Assembly: GCF_021290925.1 (NCBI RefSeq)
Contig: NZ_JAJSLX010000002.1
Location: 1,360,235-1,424,234, forward strand
Origin: Sessilibacter corallicola
Lineage (GTDB): Bacteria > Pseudomonadota > Gammaproteobacteria > Pseudomonadales > Cellvibrionaceae
DNA: 64,000 nt
Direction: 5' to 3'
The notes under the pieces: model-generated
What the model was told of the DNA's origin: nothing
Seen by the model: the letters and a program-made list of their open reading frames with translations, nothing else
Databases searched by the model: none
Shown: piece after piece, positions 43,058-52,008 of the stretch
Position numbering within the stretch: the stretch's first letter is position 1
Layout: each line of letters starts with the position of its first letter
Position numbers and translations under genes: made by a program

Positions 43058-44185
43058 ATGAGAATTTTAGTTAATGATCGCGCTTCGTATGTAATTACGG
43101 AGCGTGTCTATTTGGATAACGGCTATTTACGAGTTCCTGGGCGCGTCGCAAGGACGGGCATTCAGGAATATTTAGCGAGCGAGCTTGGCTTAAAAGATCG
43201 CAATCCAAATGACATTGTTCGCGTGTACCGGCCACCAGAAGAAGTTTTTAAGCAGGAGTCGTTAGACACCTACAAAAGCGTCGATGTCACCATTGAGCAT
43301 CCAGCCAAAATGGTTGACACAGAAACCTTCAAAAAAGTCTCCGCTGGTCATGCGGAAAGCGTCGGTTCTACAGACGGCGATTTTGTTGTCTGCGATTTAA
43401 TCATTAAAGACAAGGCAGCTATTAAGGCTGTTGAGCAAGGCAAAGTCCAACTCAGCGCCGGTTACACCTCTTTTTATGATAACAACGTGCCAGAGGGCGC
43501 GGATTACGAATTTATTCAGCGTGACATTCGAATTAATCATGTTGCGCTGGTAGATGCGGCTAGGGCTGGTCCCCAAGCTCGACTATTTGACAACAAACCA
43601 GGAGGCAATAAAAAAATGCCATATTTTGTAACGCTCGACTCAGGGACTCAGGTCGAGGTCGCGGACGAAGCTGCAGCTATGAAAATTAATAGCCAGATTG
43701 AATCGCTAAAACAAGAAAACAAAGACATGAAGTCCAAAATGTCCGACATGGAAGAGGGCATGGAAAAAGAAAAAGCCGAAAAGGACGCAATGAAGGAGGA
43801 TTTAAAGGAGGAAAAGAAAAAATCTTCCGATGCGGCTATTGCTAAGCGAATGGGCGAGATTATTAAAGTTCGCGACACAGCAAAAAAAATTGCAGGCGGT
43901 GAATTTTCTTGTGACAGCTTGGATGTTGTTGAAATTCAAAAAGCTGCGCTCTCTATCGCTCGTGAATCTGTTGATTGGGATTCTAAATCTAACGCATACA
44001 TTTCGGCCGCTTTCGATATGGAAGCAGAAAAAGAGGAGTCGGACGAAGACATGGAAGAAAAGAAAAAAGCAAATGACTCGTATCGTCGCTTAGCTGGCGA
44101 TGCAGAGAAGATCAAGCCTGCAAAAGCCAGTGAGTTCCGTGATTCATTTGAGAAAAAATTAACCTCCGCCTGGAAGGACAAGTAA
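43058..44185 (+). CDS. Prohead protease-scaffold fusion (DUF2213)
   Basis: 375 aa. Residues 1-185 fit DUF2213 (TYKSVDVTIEHPAKMVD, VQLSAGYTSFYD, IQRDIRINHVALVDAARAG), a prohead protease-type domain. Residues 187-280 are a highly charged coiled coil (MKSKMSDMEEGMEKEKAEK), the scaffold. A strong internal ribosome site allows separate scaffold synthesis (43616-44185). Confidence 0.85.
   Translation: MRILVNDRASYVITERVYLDNGYLRVPGRVARTGIQEYLASELGLKDRNPNDIVRVYRPPEEVFKQESLDTYKSVDVTIEHPAKMVDTETFKKVSAGHAESVGSTDGDFVVCDLIIKDKAAIKAVEQGKVQLSAGYTSFYDNNVPEGADYEFIQRDIRINHVALVDAARAGPQARLFDNKPGGNKKMPYFVTLDSGTQVEVADEAAAMKINSQIESLKQENKDMKSKMSDMEEGMEKEKAEKDAMKEDLKEEKKKSSDAAIAKRMGEIIKVRDTAKKIAGGEFSCDSLDVVEIQKAALSIARESVDWDSKSNAYISAAFDMEAEKEESDEDMEEKKKANDSYRRLAGDAEKIKPAKASEFRDSFEKKLTSAWKDK
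43616..44185 (+). CDS. Possible internal scaffold product (nested, in frame)
   Basis: AGGAGG at 43600-43605 lies ten bases before in-frame ATG 43616 (Met187 of the fusion). The 189-aa product would contain only the coiled-coil scaffold and C-terminal region, as lambda Nu3 is nested in C. The linker GGNKK before it looks like a domain boundary. Confidence 0.5.
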   Translation: MPYFVTLDSGTQVEVADEAAAMKINSQIESLKQENKDMKSKMSDMEEGMEKEKAEKDAMKEDLKEEKKKSSDAAIAKRMGEIIKVRDTAKKIAGGEFSCDSLDVVEIQKAALSIARESVDWDSKSNAYISAAFDMEAEKEESDEDMEEKKKANDSYRRLAGDAEKIKPAKASEFRDSFEKKLTSAWKDK

Positions 44186-44670
44186 TGCCAGTACAAACAA
44201 GCTACTCCACTACGCACAACTCCGCTTACGCAGGCATGCCGGTTGATTTACAGCTTTGCAATAAAGTTTCGAAGTTGAACACTTCTGATGAGCCGATTGC
44301 CTATGGAAAGGGAGTGGTATCCAGCACTGAAATAGGCGCGGAGCTTCCAACAAGTTCTTCTACTGCGGCAGAATTTTGCGGCGTTGTCATGTACGAATTA
44401 AACCGCGCTCATCGTGACGGCGTTGTTAGTGGCGCGGTTCCAAATTATGAGTTTACAGCCATCAGTTTTGGCGCTGTTTGGGTTGTCGCCGCAAGCGCAG
44501 TAACAAGAAGTGACCCTGTGTTTTTGCGGGTTGGCGAAACTCAGACGGGCGACTTTTCTAACGCTGCTGGCACCGGGGCAACAGCTTCCGTGCAAATTCC
44601 GAACGCTAAATTCTTGGGTGAAGCGGCTCCGGGGCAGTTAGTTAAAATTTCTTTAGGGTTAGGAGGTTAA
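44185..44670 (+). CDS. Capsid decoration/cement-like protein
   Basis: 161 aa, beta-rich, between the scaffold and the major capsid genes. Contains GMPVDLQLCNKVSKLN, SSSTAAEFCGVVMYELN and AAPGQLVKISLGLGG, a layout common in phage structural cement proteins. TAATG overlap with the preceding gene. Confidence 0.7.
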   Translation: MPVQTSYSTTHNSAYAGMPVDLQLCNKVSKLNTSDEPIAYGKGVVSSTEIGAELPTSSSTAAEFCGVVMYELNRAHRDGVVSGAVPNYEFTAISFGAVWVVAASAVTRSDPVFLRVGETQTGDFSNAAGTGATASVQIPNAKFLGEAAPGQLVKISLGLGG

Positions 44671-44674
44671 TCTA

Positions 44675-45655
44675 ATGCCAATGCTAGTTACTGTTACAGA
44701 TCATAATACGGGCCAAAGTTACACTTACGATGCTGGTCGCCATATCGACACTGCTGACGACGGACTTGGTTTTTTTGTTTCGCAATTATCAAACCTTGAG
44801 CAAAAAATTTATGAGGTTAAGTACCGCCACATTGTTTACCAAGAGTACATCCCTATTGACACCTCAGACCCTGAATGGGTGGACGAGGTAACCTATATTA
44901 GTTACGACGCAGTCACGTCTGGTAAGTTTGTTGGCGCCAGCGCGTCTGACTTGCCCCGATCGGATATTGAATCTCAGAAAAATACAATCCCGGTATTTTA
45001 TGGTGGTAACTCCTACGGTTATTCTCTGGACGAGTTGCGAAAATCACAGCAATTGCGCATTCCGGTTGATGCAACTAAAGGCAAAATGTCCTTCCGTGGC
45101 TTCCAGGAGCACGCGCAGGAGGTTGCATTTTTCGGTGATGATGAGCGCGATATAACGGGATTAATCAACAATCCTAACGTGCCTCTTGATAATGCAATTA
45201 TTACAGACTGGGAGGCCGCTACAGGTCAAGAAATCGTATCCGAAATGAACGGGCAATTGCGTAGCGTATGGAAAAATACTGCGAATTCGCAAATTCCAGA
45301 TACACAGCTCTTATCATCTGATCGGTGGGCAATTATTACCGAAAAGAAAATGGACACAGGCACGGATACAACTGTTCTTGAGTATTACAAAAAGAACAAC
45401 CTATTTACTTCTCGGACCAACCAACCCCTTGATATAAAGCCTCTTTTGGAGCTCGAAGAAGGGGGTGTTGGTGGTGTCGATCGAATGATTGCGTACGTGA
45501 GAGACCCTGAAGTTCTAACAATGCGTATGCCCATGCCGTGGCGCTCACTGACGCCTCAGCCTGACGGTCTTACTGTACTGGTTCCGGCTGAATATAAATT
45601 TGGTGGTGTCGAGATTCGTTACCCGGTCGCCGCTCACTATCGAGATTTCCAATAA
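44675..45655 (+). CDS. Major capsid protein (DUF2184 family)
   Basis: 326 aa. GLGFFVSQLSNLEQKIYEVKY near residue 30, IPIDTSDPEWVDEVTY and GYSLDELRKSQQL near 110 match DUF2184 capsid proteins with the HK97 fold. C-terminal FGGVEIRYPVAAHYRDFQ is typical. Good ribosome site (TTAGGAGG). Confidence 0.9.
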   Translation: MPMLVTVTDHNTGQSYTYDAGRHIDTADDGLGFFVSQLSNLEQKIYEVKYRHIVYQEYIPIDTSDPEWVDEVTYISYDAVTSGKFVGASASDLPRSDIESQKNTIPVFYGGNSYGYSLDELRKSQQLRIPVDATKGKMSFRGFQEHAQEVAFFGDDERDITGLINNPNVPLDNAIITDWEAATGQEIVSEMNGQLRSVWKNTANSQIPDTQLLSSDRWAIITEKKMDTGTDTTVLEYYKKNNLFTSRTNQPLDIKPLLELEEGGVGGVDRMIAYVRDPEVLTMRMPMPWRSLTPQPDGLTVLVPAEYKFGGVEIRYPVAAHYRDFQ

Positions 45656-45664
45656 GGAGTTTTC

Positions 45665-45880
45665 ATGTTTCTAAAAAATAATTCTCGCCGATTAATTTCA
45701 ATCAATTTTCCGCCTGCAACCGCGAAAGACAAGCCAATTAAGTACGATATCAAGCCGGCCGGTGATCTGGTTGAAGTTGATGACAAAGCTAAGGAATTGC
45801 CATTCGTTAAAAAAATGCTGGATATTGGCGATTTGGTTGCAGTAGAGCAAGACCCACCAGCCAAGACTCAAAAGAAATAA
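45665..45880 (+). CDS. Hypothetical head-region protein, 71 aa
   Basis: ATG 45665 with AAGGAG. Contains KYDIKPAGDLVEVDDKAKELPFVKKML; Lys-rich tail. Small proteins follow the capsid gene in related phages; function unknown. Confidence 0.65.
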   Translation: MFLKNNSRRLISINFPPATAKDKPIKYDIKPAGDLVEVDDKAKELPFVKKMLDIGDLVAVEQDPPAKTQKK

Positions 45881-46293
45881 TGTTAGATATAACCCCTCAA
45901 ATCATCCGAGACTTTCGGGCGAGACAGGCGTTATTTTCTGACTCTTCGGTTTGGCCTAATTCAGTGCTGCAAATTGCACTGGAAGAGGCTGATACGGAGA
46001 CAGGCGGCAAGCGTTGGGGTATTTATCAAAATCGATCCAGCAAGCAGCGAGGAATGTTTTTCTTTGCTGCGCACTGGCTAACAGTAAATTACCCTAATGG
46101 GGCGAGTGACAATAAAAGTGTAAATGCCTCACCCGCCCTGCAGGTCTCGTCTCGATCCGTTGGTGATGAATCTACATCGTATGCCGTCGCCCCGGCCACA
46201 ACTCAAGACAGCGCTTTTTTAGGCTCAACGCAGTTCGGACAAGAATTTTTGCGACTGAAAAAGCGTATAGGCATAGGGGCTTTGGTCGTATGA
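45880..46293 (+). CDS. Head-tail connector (DUF4054-like)
   Basis: 137 aa. ITPQIIRDFRARQALFSD, ALEEADTETGGKRWG and GMFFFAAHWLTVNYP fit DUF4054 connectors that close the portal. C-terminal STQFGQEFLRLKKR is conserved. TAATG overlap upstream, ATGA downstream. Confidence 0.8.
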   Translation: MLDITPQIIRDFRARQALFSDSSVWPNSVLQIALEEADTETGGKRWGIYQNRSSKQRGMFFFAAHWLTVNYPNGASDNKSVNASPALQVSSRSVGDESTSYAVAPATTQDSAFLGSTQFGQEFLRLKKRIGIGALVV

Positions 46294-46760
46294 TTAAAGT
46301 CTCTACTGCTGGGTCTCAGAAAATAAAAAACCGCCTAAGGCAATTTATCGCTGAGCGTGAGCCAAAAAATAAAATCACGATTGGCATTCATGAAGAGGAG
46401 GGCGGCAGACCTGATGGTGAGCTGTCAAATGCCGAGTTGGGCGCAGCTCACCATTTTGGTACCGACATTGTGCCAGCTCGCCCCTGGTTGGATGTCGGCG
46501 TTTCCCAGGATTTAAAAAAGTACTCCGAAACCATCTCGACTGGGCTCGAAAGCGGGCAGCATCCAGACGAAATCGCAGAGGCTGTTGGCGGTCTAGCGGC
46601 TTCCGCTGCGCAAGTTTACATGACTGATTTAAGAGATCCTCCTAACACTCCTGAAACAATTAAAAGAAAAGGGGGCAAGGATAACCCGCTGATTAAAGAT
46701 GGAGAGCTTAGGGGGTCAATTACCTACAAGGTGCATGGCAAAAATGATTCCACTGAATAA
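46290..46760 (+). CDS. Head-tail joining / tail completion protein
   Basis: 156 aa. ITIGIHEEEG, NAELGAAHHFGTDIVPARPWLDVGV and TIKRKGGKDNPLIKDGELRGSITYKV (in parts) are characteristic of phage minor head-tail proteins of the gp10/gpV-like group. Overlaps the next gene. Confidence 0.78.
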   Translation: MIKVSTAGSQKIKNRLRQFIAEREPKNKITIGIHEEEGGRPDGELSNAELGAAHHFGTDIVPARPWLDVGVSQDLKKYSETISTGLESGQHPDEIAEAVGGLAASAAQVYMTDLRDPPNTPETIKRKGGKDNPLIKDGELRGSITYKVHGKNDSTE

Positions 46761-47091
46761 TCCGCACGTTGACCGTAACTCGCAATTGGTGCGGGCAATT
46801 CGAACACCAAAGAATCAAGTTAACAGCGGAAAATTACCAGAAAGTAAACTTGATATTAGAGACGTTGAAGTTCGACCGGCTACACCCAAAGAAATTAATT
46901 TTATTGAGTCGGGCGGCGAGCGAACCATTGAAGTTTTAAATATTTACGTTCGTTCCGGCCCGCTGCTTGATATTGAAAATGGTGATTTTTGGGAGCTGTC
47001 AGATCGCACCGGAAAATATCGAGCCATTGTCATGGATAAGCGATTAGCTTCTAAGCGCTGCAAAATCACCATCTCTAAAATCGATGACTAA
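46735..47091 (+). CDS. Hypothetical head-tail protein, about 118 aa
   Basis: ATG 46735 follows AAGGTGC; ATG 46744 is also possible. Beta-rich (RTIEVLNIYVRSGPLLDIENGDFWELSDRTGKYR in parts), resembling phage head closure or neck proteins. Lies between connector and terminator genes. Confidence 0.65.
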   Translation: MAKMIPLNNPHVDRNSQLVRAIRTPKNQVNSGKLPESKLDIRDVEVRPATPKEINFIESGGERTIEVLNIYVRSGPLLDIENGDFWELSDRTGKYRAIVMDKRLASKRCKITISKIDD

Positions 47092-47605
47092 CGAAGAAAT
47101 ATTCAACATCATTTCGCCCATTGTTAAAGCGGTGACCGGTGTTCCTAACTGCATTCTTGCAAATCCAAATGATGATGCCCCGAAAGGCTCTTACTGTTCG
47201 ATTCAGCCGACACAGAGTATTCGAAAGTGGGGCAAGGGTCGGCGGGTTTATAAGTGCGAAGGCGATGTGTTAACAGAAGATGTTCGCGCCCAAATAATCG
47301 CGGAATGCTCTATTAATTTTTATCGAAAAGATGCGCTCGAATTTCCAAAACTATTACTCGACGCAAATTATCGCTCCGATGTCATGGGTGCGTTAATTCT
47401 CAACAAGTTAGGCTGGAGCCACACCAGTGATATCAGAAATTTAACGGCGTTGCAGGCTCACAGAAAAGAGTCTCGATCGCAAATATCCATTTACCTCACG
47501 TACGAAACATCCAACCCTCATGTAATTAACTACATTGAGCGCGTTCGTTTGACTGTAGGTAACCAAGAAACATTAATCGATACAGGAACCCTCAATGAGC
47601 GTTAG
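47084..47605 (+). CDS. Neck/tail terminator-like protein
   Basis: 173 aa. IFNIISPIVKAVTGVPNCILANPNDDAPKGSYCSIQP (in parts) and IAECSINFYRKDALEFPK match LIC_12616/gp12-like neck proteins upstream of DUF3383 sheath genes. Overlaps neighbours by 8 and 11 bp. Confidence 0.72.
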   Translation: MTNEEIFNIISPIVKAVTGVPNCILANPNDDAPKGSYCSIQPTQSIRKWGKGRRVYKCEGDVLTEDVRAQIIAECSINFYRKDALEFPKLLLDANYRSDVMGALILNKLGWSHTSDIRNLTALQAHRKESRSQISIYLTYETSNPHVINYIERVRLTVGNQETLIDTGTLNER

Positions 47606-48731
47606 TGTAGATCAACTCATCCCAGTGACAACGCGAATTAATCCGGCCGGGATTGGCTTCGCTAATTTCGGCTCTGCGACCATGTTTTCTCCTAGCGGCG
47701 AATCCCCGTCTGGAGTATCGCCAGGTGATAGACGCGTGTATTCCAGTCTGTCAGAGTCAGGCGCAGATTACGCAACCGGAACTCAAACCTACCAGGCGTT
47801 AAATCGATGGTTTGGCAATATCCCGCGCGGTCGACAAGTCACTGTTTACACCTACGACCAAGATGAGGCCAATATTGCCGACGTTCTCAATGAGGCTCGG
47901 GACAAATTTTATTGGTACTGGACATTTTTTACGGCATCCGTATACAGCAATGGTGCAATGGTCGGTGATATTTCTGATTGGCATCTTGCCAATGACAGTT
48001 TTTTTATCAACTGCCAAACCGGTGATGCCGCCGCAGCTATTCGTGACATTAATACAACCACGGATATGGCCAGCGAATTTACAAGTCAAGGGTTCCGTCG
48101 CACCCATACATTTACGCACGCAACCGATCCCTACGCCGGCATTGCCTTGGCGCCCTGGTTTGCCTCAGTGAATTACAGCGCTGCTGCCTCAACTATCACC
48201 GGTGAATATAAAAAATTAACGGGCGTGCAAGAAGAAAGTTTATCAAGTTCCGCCGTAAAAGCCATGAAGGCGAAAAAAGTCGGTTTTTATGGTGTAGTGG
48301 ATTTGCAAGGCCAAACCGACAATGGCCGGGTAATTAATTCAATTACTCACTCCTCCTTTGATGAATACATCGATAGTGTCGTTGATCTTGACGCTTACAT
48401 TAATGCGAAAAAAGTTCGACTGTATAACACCATTGCAAATCAGCCGAATAAATTACCGCAAACTATTTCAGGGCAGCAGCTATTAATTTCTGAAAGCGAG
48501 CTGATTGGCGAGCAGTACATTGCTAACGGTTATCTCGGAGAGCGCCAATACACCGATATCGATACCGGCTTACAGCGATTCACTCGCGGATACGAGATTT
48601 TAACTCAACCAGAAGACATCTTATCGATACCCAACGAAGATCGTCGCGATCGACTCGCAGCGCCTATGCGTGAGTTGGTTTTTCCTGCCGGAGCAATTCA
48701 CGGCGTTAACCTAACAATGGATATTTTCTAA
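47595..48731 (+). CDS. Contractile tail sheath (DUF3383)
   Basis: 378 aa. FGSATMFSP, TQTYQALNRWFGNIPRGRQV near residue 62, GIALAPWFASVNYSA and a C-terminal GYEILTQPEDILSIPNEDR match DUF3383 sheath proteins. Its presence defines a contractile (myovirus) tail. Compact compared with T4-like sheaths. Confidence 0.88.
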   Translation: MSVSVDQLIPVTTRINPAGIGFANFGSATMFSPSGESPSGVSPGDRRVYSSLSESGADYATGTQTYQALNRWFGNIPRGRQVTVYTYDQDEANIADVLNEARDKFYWYWTFFTASVYSNGAMVGDISDWHLANDSFFINCQTGDAAAAIRDINTTTDMASEFTSQGFRRTHTFTHATDPYAGIALAPWFASVNYSAAASTITGEYKKLTGVQEESLSSSAVKAMKAKKVGFYGVVDLQGQTDNGRVINSITHSSFDEYIDSVVDLDAYINAKKVRLYNTIANQPNKLPQTISGQQLLISESELIGEQYIANGYLGERQYTDIDTGLQRFTRGYEILTQPEDILSIPNEDRRDRLAAPMRELVFPAGAIHGVNLTMDIF

Positions 48732-49153
48732 TGGCTCTAACAGACTTTTCTCCCTCCGGCAATATTGTTCATGTTAATGGCCGTGAAATTACAGGCTGGG
48801 GCGAGAGTGACCCCCCGTATACGGATGCGCCAATCGACCCTAAAAATGCAATGAAGCGCGGGACAAACAAAAATGCAATTAAAACTAAGCGAGATAATCC
48901 GGGGCGCACCATAACCATTAATGTTATGCCAGGAACTTCAGACGCCTCCTTTTTGCAGGGGCTATTTAACTCTGGCGCAACAGTTAGCTTAACCCGAGTG
49001 CAGATTGGAACGCTTGAAAAATCCATTGGCACTGAAGGCGTGATCACCAACGACGGCACTGTTGGTCGCGGTGGTCAGGCTCCCAATATTTCGGATGACC
49101 AATTTACTATTGAATTTAACCTATGGAACGCAACTAAAGGCGGCAACGAATGA
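48731..49153 (+). CDS. Tail tube protein (DUF3277-like)
   Basis: 140 aa. FSPSGNIVHVNGREITGWGESDP, RTITINVMPGTSDASFLQGLF and DDQFTIEFNLW fit the tube protein paired with DUF3383 sheaths. Adjacent to the sheath with a 1-bp overlap. Confidence 0.85.
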   Translation: MALTDFSPSGNIVHVNGREITGWGESDPPYTDAPIDPKNAMKRGTNKNAIKTKRDNPGRTITINVMPGTSDASFLQGLFNSGATVSLTRVQIGTLEKSIGTEGVITNDGTVGRGGQAPNISDDQFTIEFNLWNATKGGNE

Positions 49154-49536
49154 TTGAATCAGTAACTATTAAAGACAAAACGTTTAATATTCCTCAAGCG
49201 AGTGCTGTGCAGCAGGCTGAGTTAATTCAGGTGGCCGGTGGGAGAATTGCATTTTCCAGCTCAAAGTCTGATAACGCGATCGACGTTAACCTAATTAAAG
49301 GCTCGCTGATAACAATTGGCACAGATAATTTAATGAAAATTAAATCTCTTGTGTTTGATCGAATTCACCTGAGTGGCGAAAGCGAGCCTGTGGGCATCGA
49401 ATTCTTTCAGGGGCAGATCGACATGTTTTACACCTTGCTTGCAGAAGCGATACGGGTGAACCTGCAAGATTTTTTTATATCGCTGGACAACGCAAAAAAA
49501 GGCATAAACCCTCCAAGCTCAAGCGCGGTCCAGTAA
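49150..49536 (+). CDS. Tail assembly chaperone, short (G-like) form
   Basis: 128 aa between tube and tape measure. Soluble alpha/beta protein (VTIKDKTFNIPQASAVQQAE). The slippery heptamer A-AAA-AAA at 49494-49500 near its end leads into an open -1 frame. Confidence 0.8.
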   Translation: MIESVTIKDKTFNIPQASAVQQAELIQVAGGRIAFSSSKSDNAIDVNLIKGSLITIGTDNLMKIKSLVFDRIHLSGESEPVGIEFFQGQIDMFYTLLAEAIRVNLQDFFISLDNAKKGINPPSSSAVQ

Positions 49537-49685
49537 ATTACTTCTTAATGCGTCCTTGCCTGGGAATTCCTAACTACTCCCCGCCGCTTTGCTCGTGGTC
49601 TGAGCTAAACAATGGCACTTATTCGATAGCAGACGTAATGTTATTTAATTACGTGCTTGAAGATGCGATTAAAGAGATGAAGTAA
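49500..49685 (+). CDS. -1 frameshift extension of tail chaperone (GT-like)
   Basis: After A-AAA-AAA (49494-49500) in codons GCA AAA AAA GGC, a -1 shift enters a frame open for 61 codons to TAA 49685, one base before the tape-measure ATG. It encodes LGIPNYSPPLC and GTYSIADVMLFNYVLEDA, resembling the second part of phage tail chaperones. The fusion would be 178 aa. No independent start with a good ribosome site. Confidence 0.8.
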   Translation, partial: RHKPSKLKRGPVNYFLMRPCLGIPNYSPPLCSWSELNNGTYSIADVMLFNYVLEDAIKEMK

Positions 49686-49686
49686 A

Positions 49687-50970
49687 ATGAAAATCGACAA
49701 TTTTGTAATTGGTCTTGGTTACGACTACGACAACCAAGGGGCGAAAGATGCAGAGTCTGGTCTTGATTCTCTTGTTGGCAAAGCGAAAGGTTTAGGCGCT
49801 GTATTAGCAGGCGCCTTTACGGTAAATGGATTAAAAAATCTGGCATTTGATTTCGCTGAGCGGAACGATGATTTTGGGAAATTCTCTGAAACTATTGGCG
49901 TGTCGGCTAGCGGAGTTTCCGCGCTTGATGCTGCATTGCAGGGGTTTAATGGTGCGCCGGGAGAGGCTATTTCTCAGCTAAGAACCATTGCTGATCTTCG
50001 GCAGGAAATTTTATCGGGGCAATACAGGGATGCCGCAGATGTTTTGGGGCTAAGTACAGCGCCGATTCGCGAGGCGACAAATAGCCTTGAAGCTTATTTG
50101 GTAATCGCTGATCAGCTTAGTAAATTTGATAATGCTGAACGCGTAAATGCAATTACCAAAGCTCTAGGGCTTTCCGAGGCAAGCCAATTGTTCCTTGCTA
50201 GCGGCTCTGAAAATGTTCGATCGACTATTGATTACTTCCAAGAGGTTCGGCCGATAACGGATGAAATGACAAAAAATGCAGCGGCATTCAATGATGCGGT
50301 ATTGTTGCTCGAACAAAACGTCGGTGCCGTATCCGATATTATTGGTAATAATTTGGCTAATTCATTAACGGGTTTTATTGGCGATGTTAATAAATTCTTT
50401 GATGAAAATCGGGAGGCGATAGGGGAGGTTGCCAATAACCCATTTAAGGCGTATGCAAGATCAAATATAACGACACCATTCTTGCCGTCTGATGATGACG
50501 TGTTTAGTGTCTTTGATCATGCTGCCGCATTTCTCGGATCGGAAACAGCAAAAGAAAATCTAAGAGCCCAAGATCTGTATGAGCAGTCACTGGAAAATCC
50601 GACAATCTACGGGGGGCTAAATTACTCCAATGGCGATTTTGACGATGTGCCGGCGCTAGCAGCTCCAGAGGTCGACCCGATAGAGTTCTCTGCCGTACTC
50701 AATGGTCATGATCCGAATGAAACGGAGACACTAGACCCAAACATCATGTCAGATATGGTGCCGGGTCCAGAGGCACTTTTTCAGGATATACAGGCAGCTC
50801 AAGCGCCAAAAATAGTAATCCCTGAAATCGTAGTTAAAGCAGTTAATGACAAGGTGCCTATCCAAAACAATATTTATTTGGATGGGCAGCAAATTAAAAC
50901 CATCATCGATACGCACATAAGACAGATGAATGCCAAAGTAATTGAGGATATTAGATCTCCAGTTGATTAG
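49687..50970 (+). CDS. Tape measure protein (short)
   Basis: 427 aa beginning MKIDNFVIGLGYDYDNQGAKDAESGLDSLV with a Gly/Ala hydrophobic patch (GLGAVLAGAFTV) and GKFSETIGVSASGVSALDAAL. Sets tail length; 427 aa is short, implying a short tail. The C-terminal region (about 300-427) ends IQNNIYLDGQQIKTIIDTHI, a common tape-measure ending. Confidence 0.82.
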   Translation: MKIDNFVIGLGYDYDNQGAKDAESGLDSLVGKAKGLGAVLAGAFTVNGLKNLAFDFAERNDDFGKFSETIGVSASGVSALDAALQGFNGAPGEAISQLRTIADLRQEILSGQYRDAADVLGLSTAPIREATNSLEAYLVIADQLSKFDNAERVNAITKALGLSEASQLFLASGSENVRSTIDYFQEVRPITDEMTKNAAAFNDAVLLLEQNVGAVSDIIGNNLANSLTGFIGDVNKFFDENREAIGEVANNPFKAYARSNITTPFLPSDDDVFSVFDHAAAFLGSETAKENLRAQDLYEQSLENPTIYGGLNYSNGDFDDVPALAAPEVDPIEFSAVLNGHDPNETETLDPNIMSDMVPGPEALFQDIQAAQAPKIVIPEIVVKAVNDKVPIQNNIYLDGQQIKTIIDTHIRQMNAKVIEDIRSPVD

Positions 50971-50972
50971 CT

Positions 50973-51416
50973 TTATAGCTTGGAGCACTTGCCTCTTTCA
51001 ATGTGTGGGGTGTCATACTCCTTAGTCCAATAGCCTGTGGTGTTGGTCCGTATGTAATTGCCTGTTTCGGACGAGTAAGTTAAGGAGCCCCTGTTGGAAA
51101 GGCAGTACAAGCCAAACGGATATTTTTTTGAAAATACCCGGCATAAGTAATCTGGCTTGTCTTTCCCGATTTCTGTTGCAGAAAATGGCACACTCTTATC
51201 GTAGCGAGGGCTGCTTTTGTCTACAGGCTTTAGGATGTATTTAATCTCGTCGACTTTAAATTTAGCTGTATTCCAGACTCCATCCTCTTTGGCAAATCCT
51301 GTGGACTGCTCGGCTACACAGAGGTAAGTGTCCTCAAGTCCGGCGTGAGCAGGGGAGACTGAAAGGTGCAGCGCGCAAATAGTTAATGCTAGTTTTTTAA
51401 ACATCGAATTTTTCAT
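50973..51416 (-). CDS. Secreted hypothetical protein (accessory gene)
   Basis: 147 aa. Start ATG 51416 gives a signal peptide (MKNSMFKKLALTICALHLSV, cleavage after AHA near residue 25), then a Cys-containing domain (LCVAEQSTGFAKED, CRVFSKKYPFGLYCLS). Opposite strand to the tail operon, so independently expressed. No family recognised. Confidence 0.72.
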   Translation of the reverse strand: MKNSMFKKLALTICALHLSVSPAHAGLEDTYLCVAEQSTGFAKEDGVWNTAKFKVDEIKYILKPVDKSSPRYDKSVPFSATEIGKDKPDYLCRVFSKKYPFGLYCLSNRGSLTYSSETGNYIRTNTTGYWTKEYDTPHIERGKCSKL

Positions 51417-51423
51417 ATGGTAT

Positions 51424-51828
51424 TTACTTTTTCCCAAATATTCTTGATAGGAGAGATCGTTTTTTTGTCTTAATTTCTCCATTTTCGGCCCATTTGTCAT
51501 AGTCGATGCCGATCTTTTCGAACTGCATTTTTCTTTCAATTGGGTCGTTAGCTTTAATGAGGACTGTTACCAGCTCATCGGTTGTTTCGTAGTTGGATAT
51601 TGATTGGTCGTCCGTCTCGTAGGCGTCGCCAAGAATGTGCGGAAAAAGTTTTCTCGGCCCCCAGGAGTTGTAGTATTTTCTGCATTGGTTTTCGGTTCCA
51701 AAAATTTGACCATATTTACCGCAAAGTAGAGCGTGAGTAATTCTTAGTCTCGGTCCATTTGCTTCTTTGGCCCTCTTAATTTGATCCTCGTTTAGCTTTA
51801 CGAGAATTACAGGCTGTTTGTTGTCCAT
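51424..51828 (-). CDS. Hypothetical accessory protein, 134 aa
   Basis: Start ATG 51828 with GAGG upstream. VILVKLNEDQIKRAKEANGPRLRITHALLCGKYGQIFGTENQCRKYYNSW (in parts) suggests a small alpha/beta domain; basic C-terminus (KTKKRSLLSRIFGKK). Upstream of the secreted protein by 7 bp, probably one unit. Function unknown. Confidence 0.7.
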   Translation of the reverse strand: MDNKQPVILVKLNEDQIKRAKEANGPRLRITHALLCGKYGQIFGTENQCRKYYNSWGPRKLFPHILGDAYETDDQSISNYETTDELVTVLIKANDPIERKMQFEKIGIDYDKWAENGEIKTKKRSLLSRIFGKK

Positions 51829-52008
51829 GCTAACCTCAGTCCAAAATAAAGGTTCAAGATATAAGAAGACTTGTATGGAAGAAAGAGGGATCCGGGAAAT
51901 GTTCATGATCGAACTTTTACGCCTTAGGCGCGAATTTTATAAGTCATTGATTTTAATGAAAAAATTATCAGTAAATGCTAGACCAATCTCAATTTAACAC
52001 TTTAGTTT

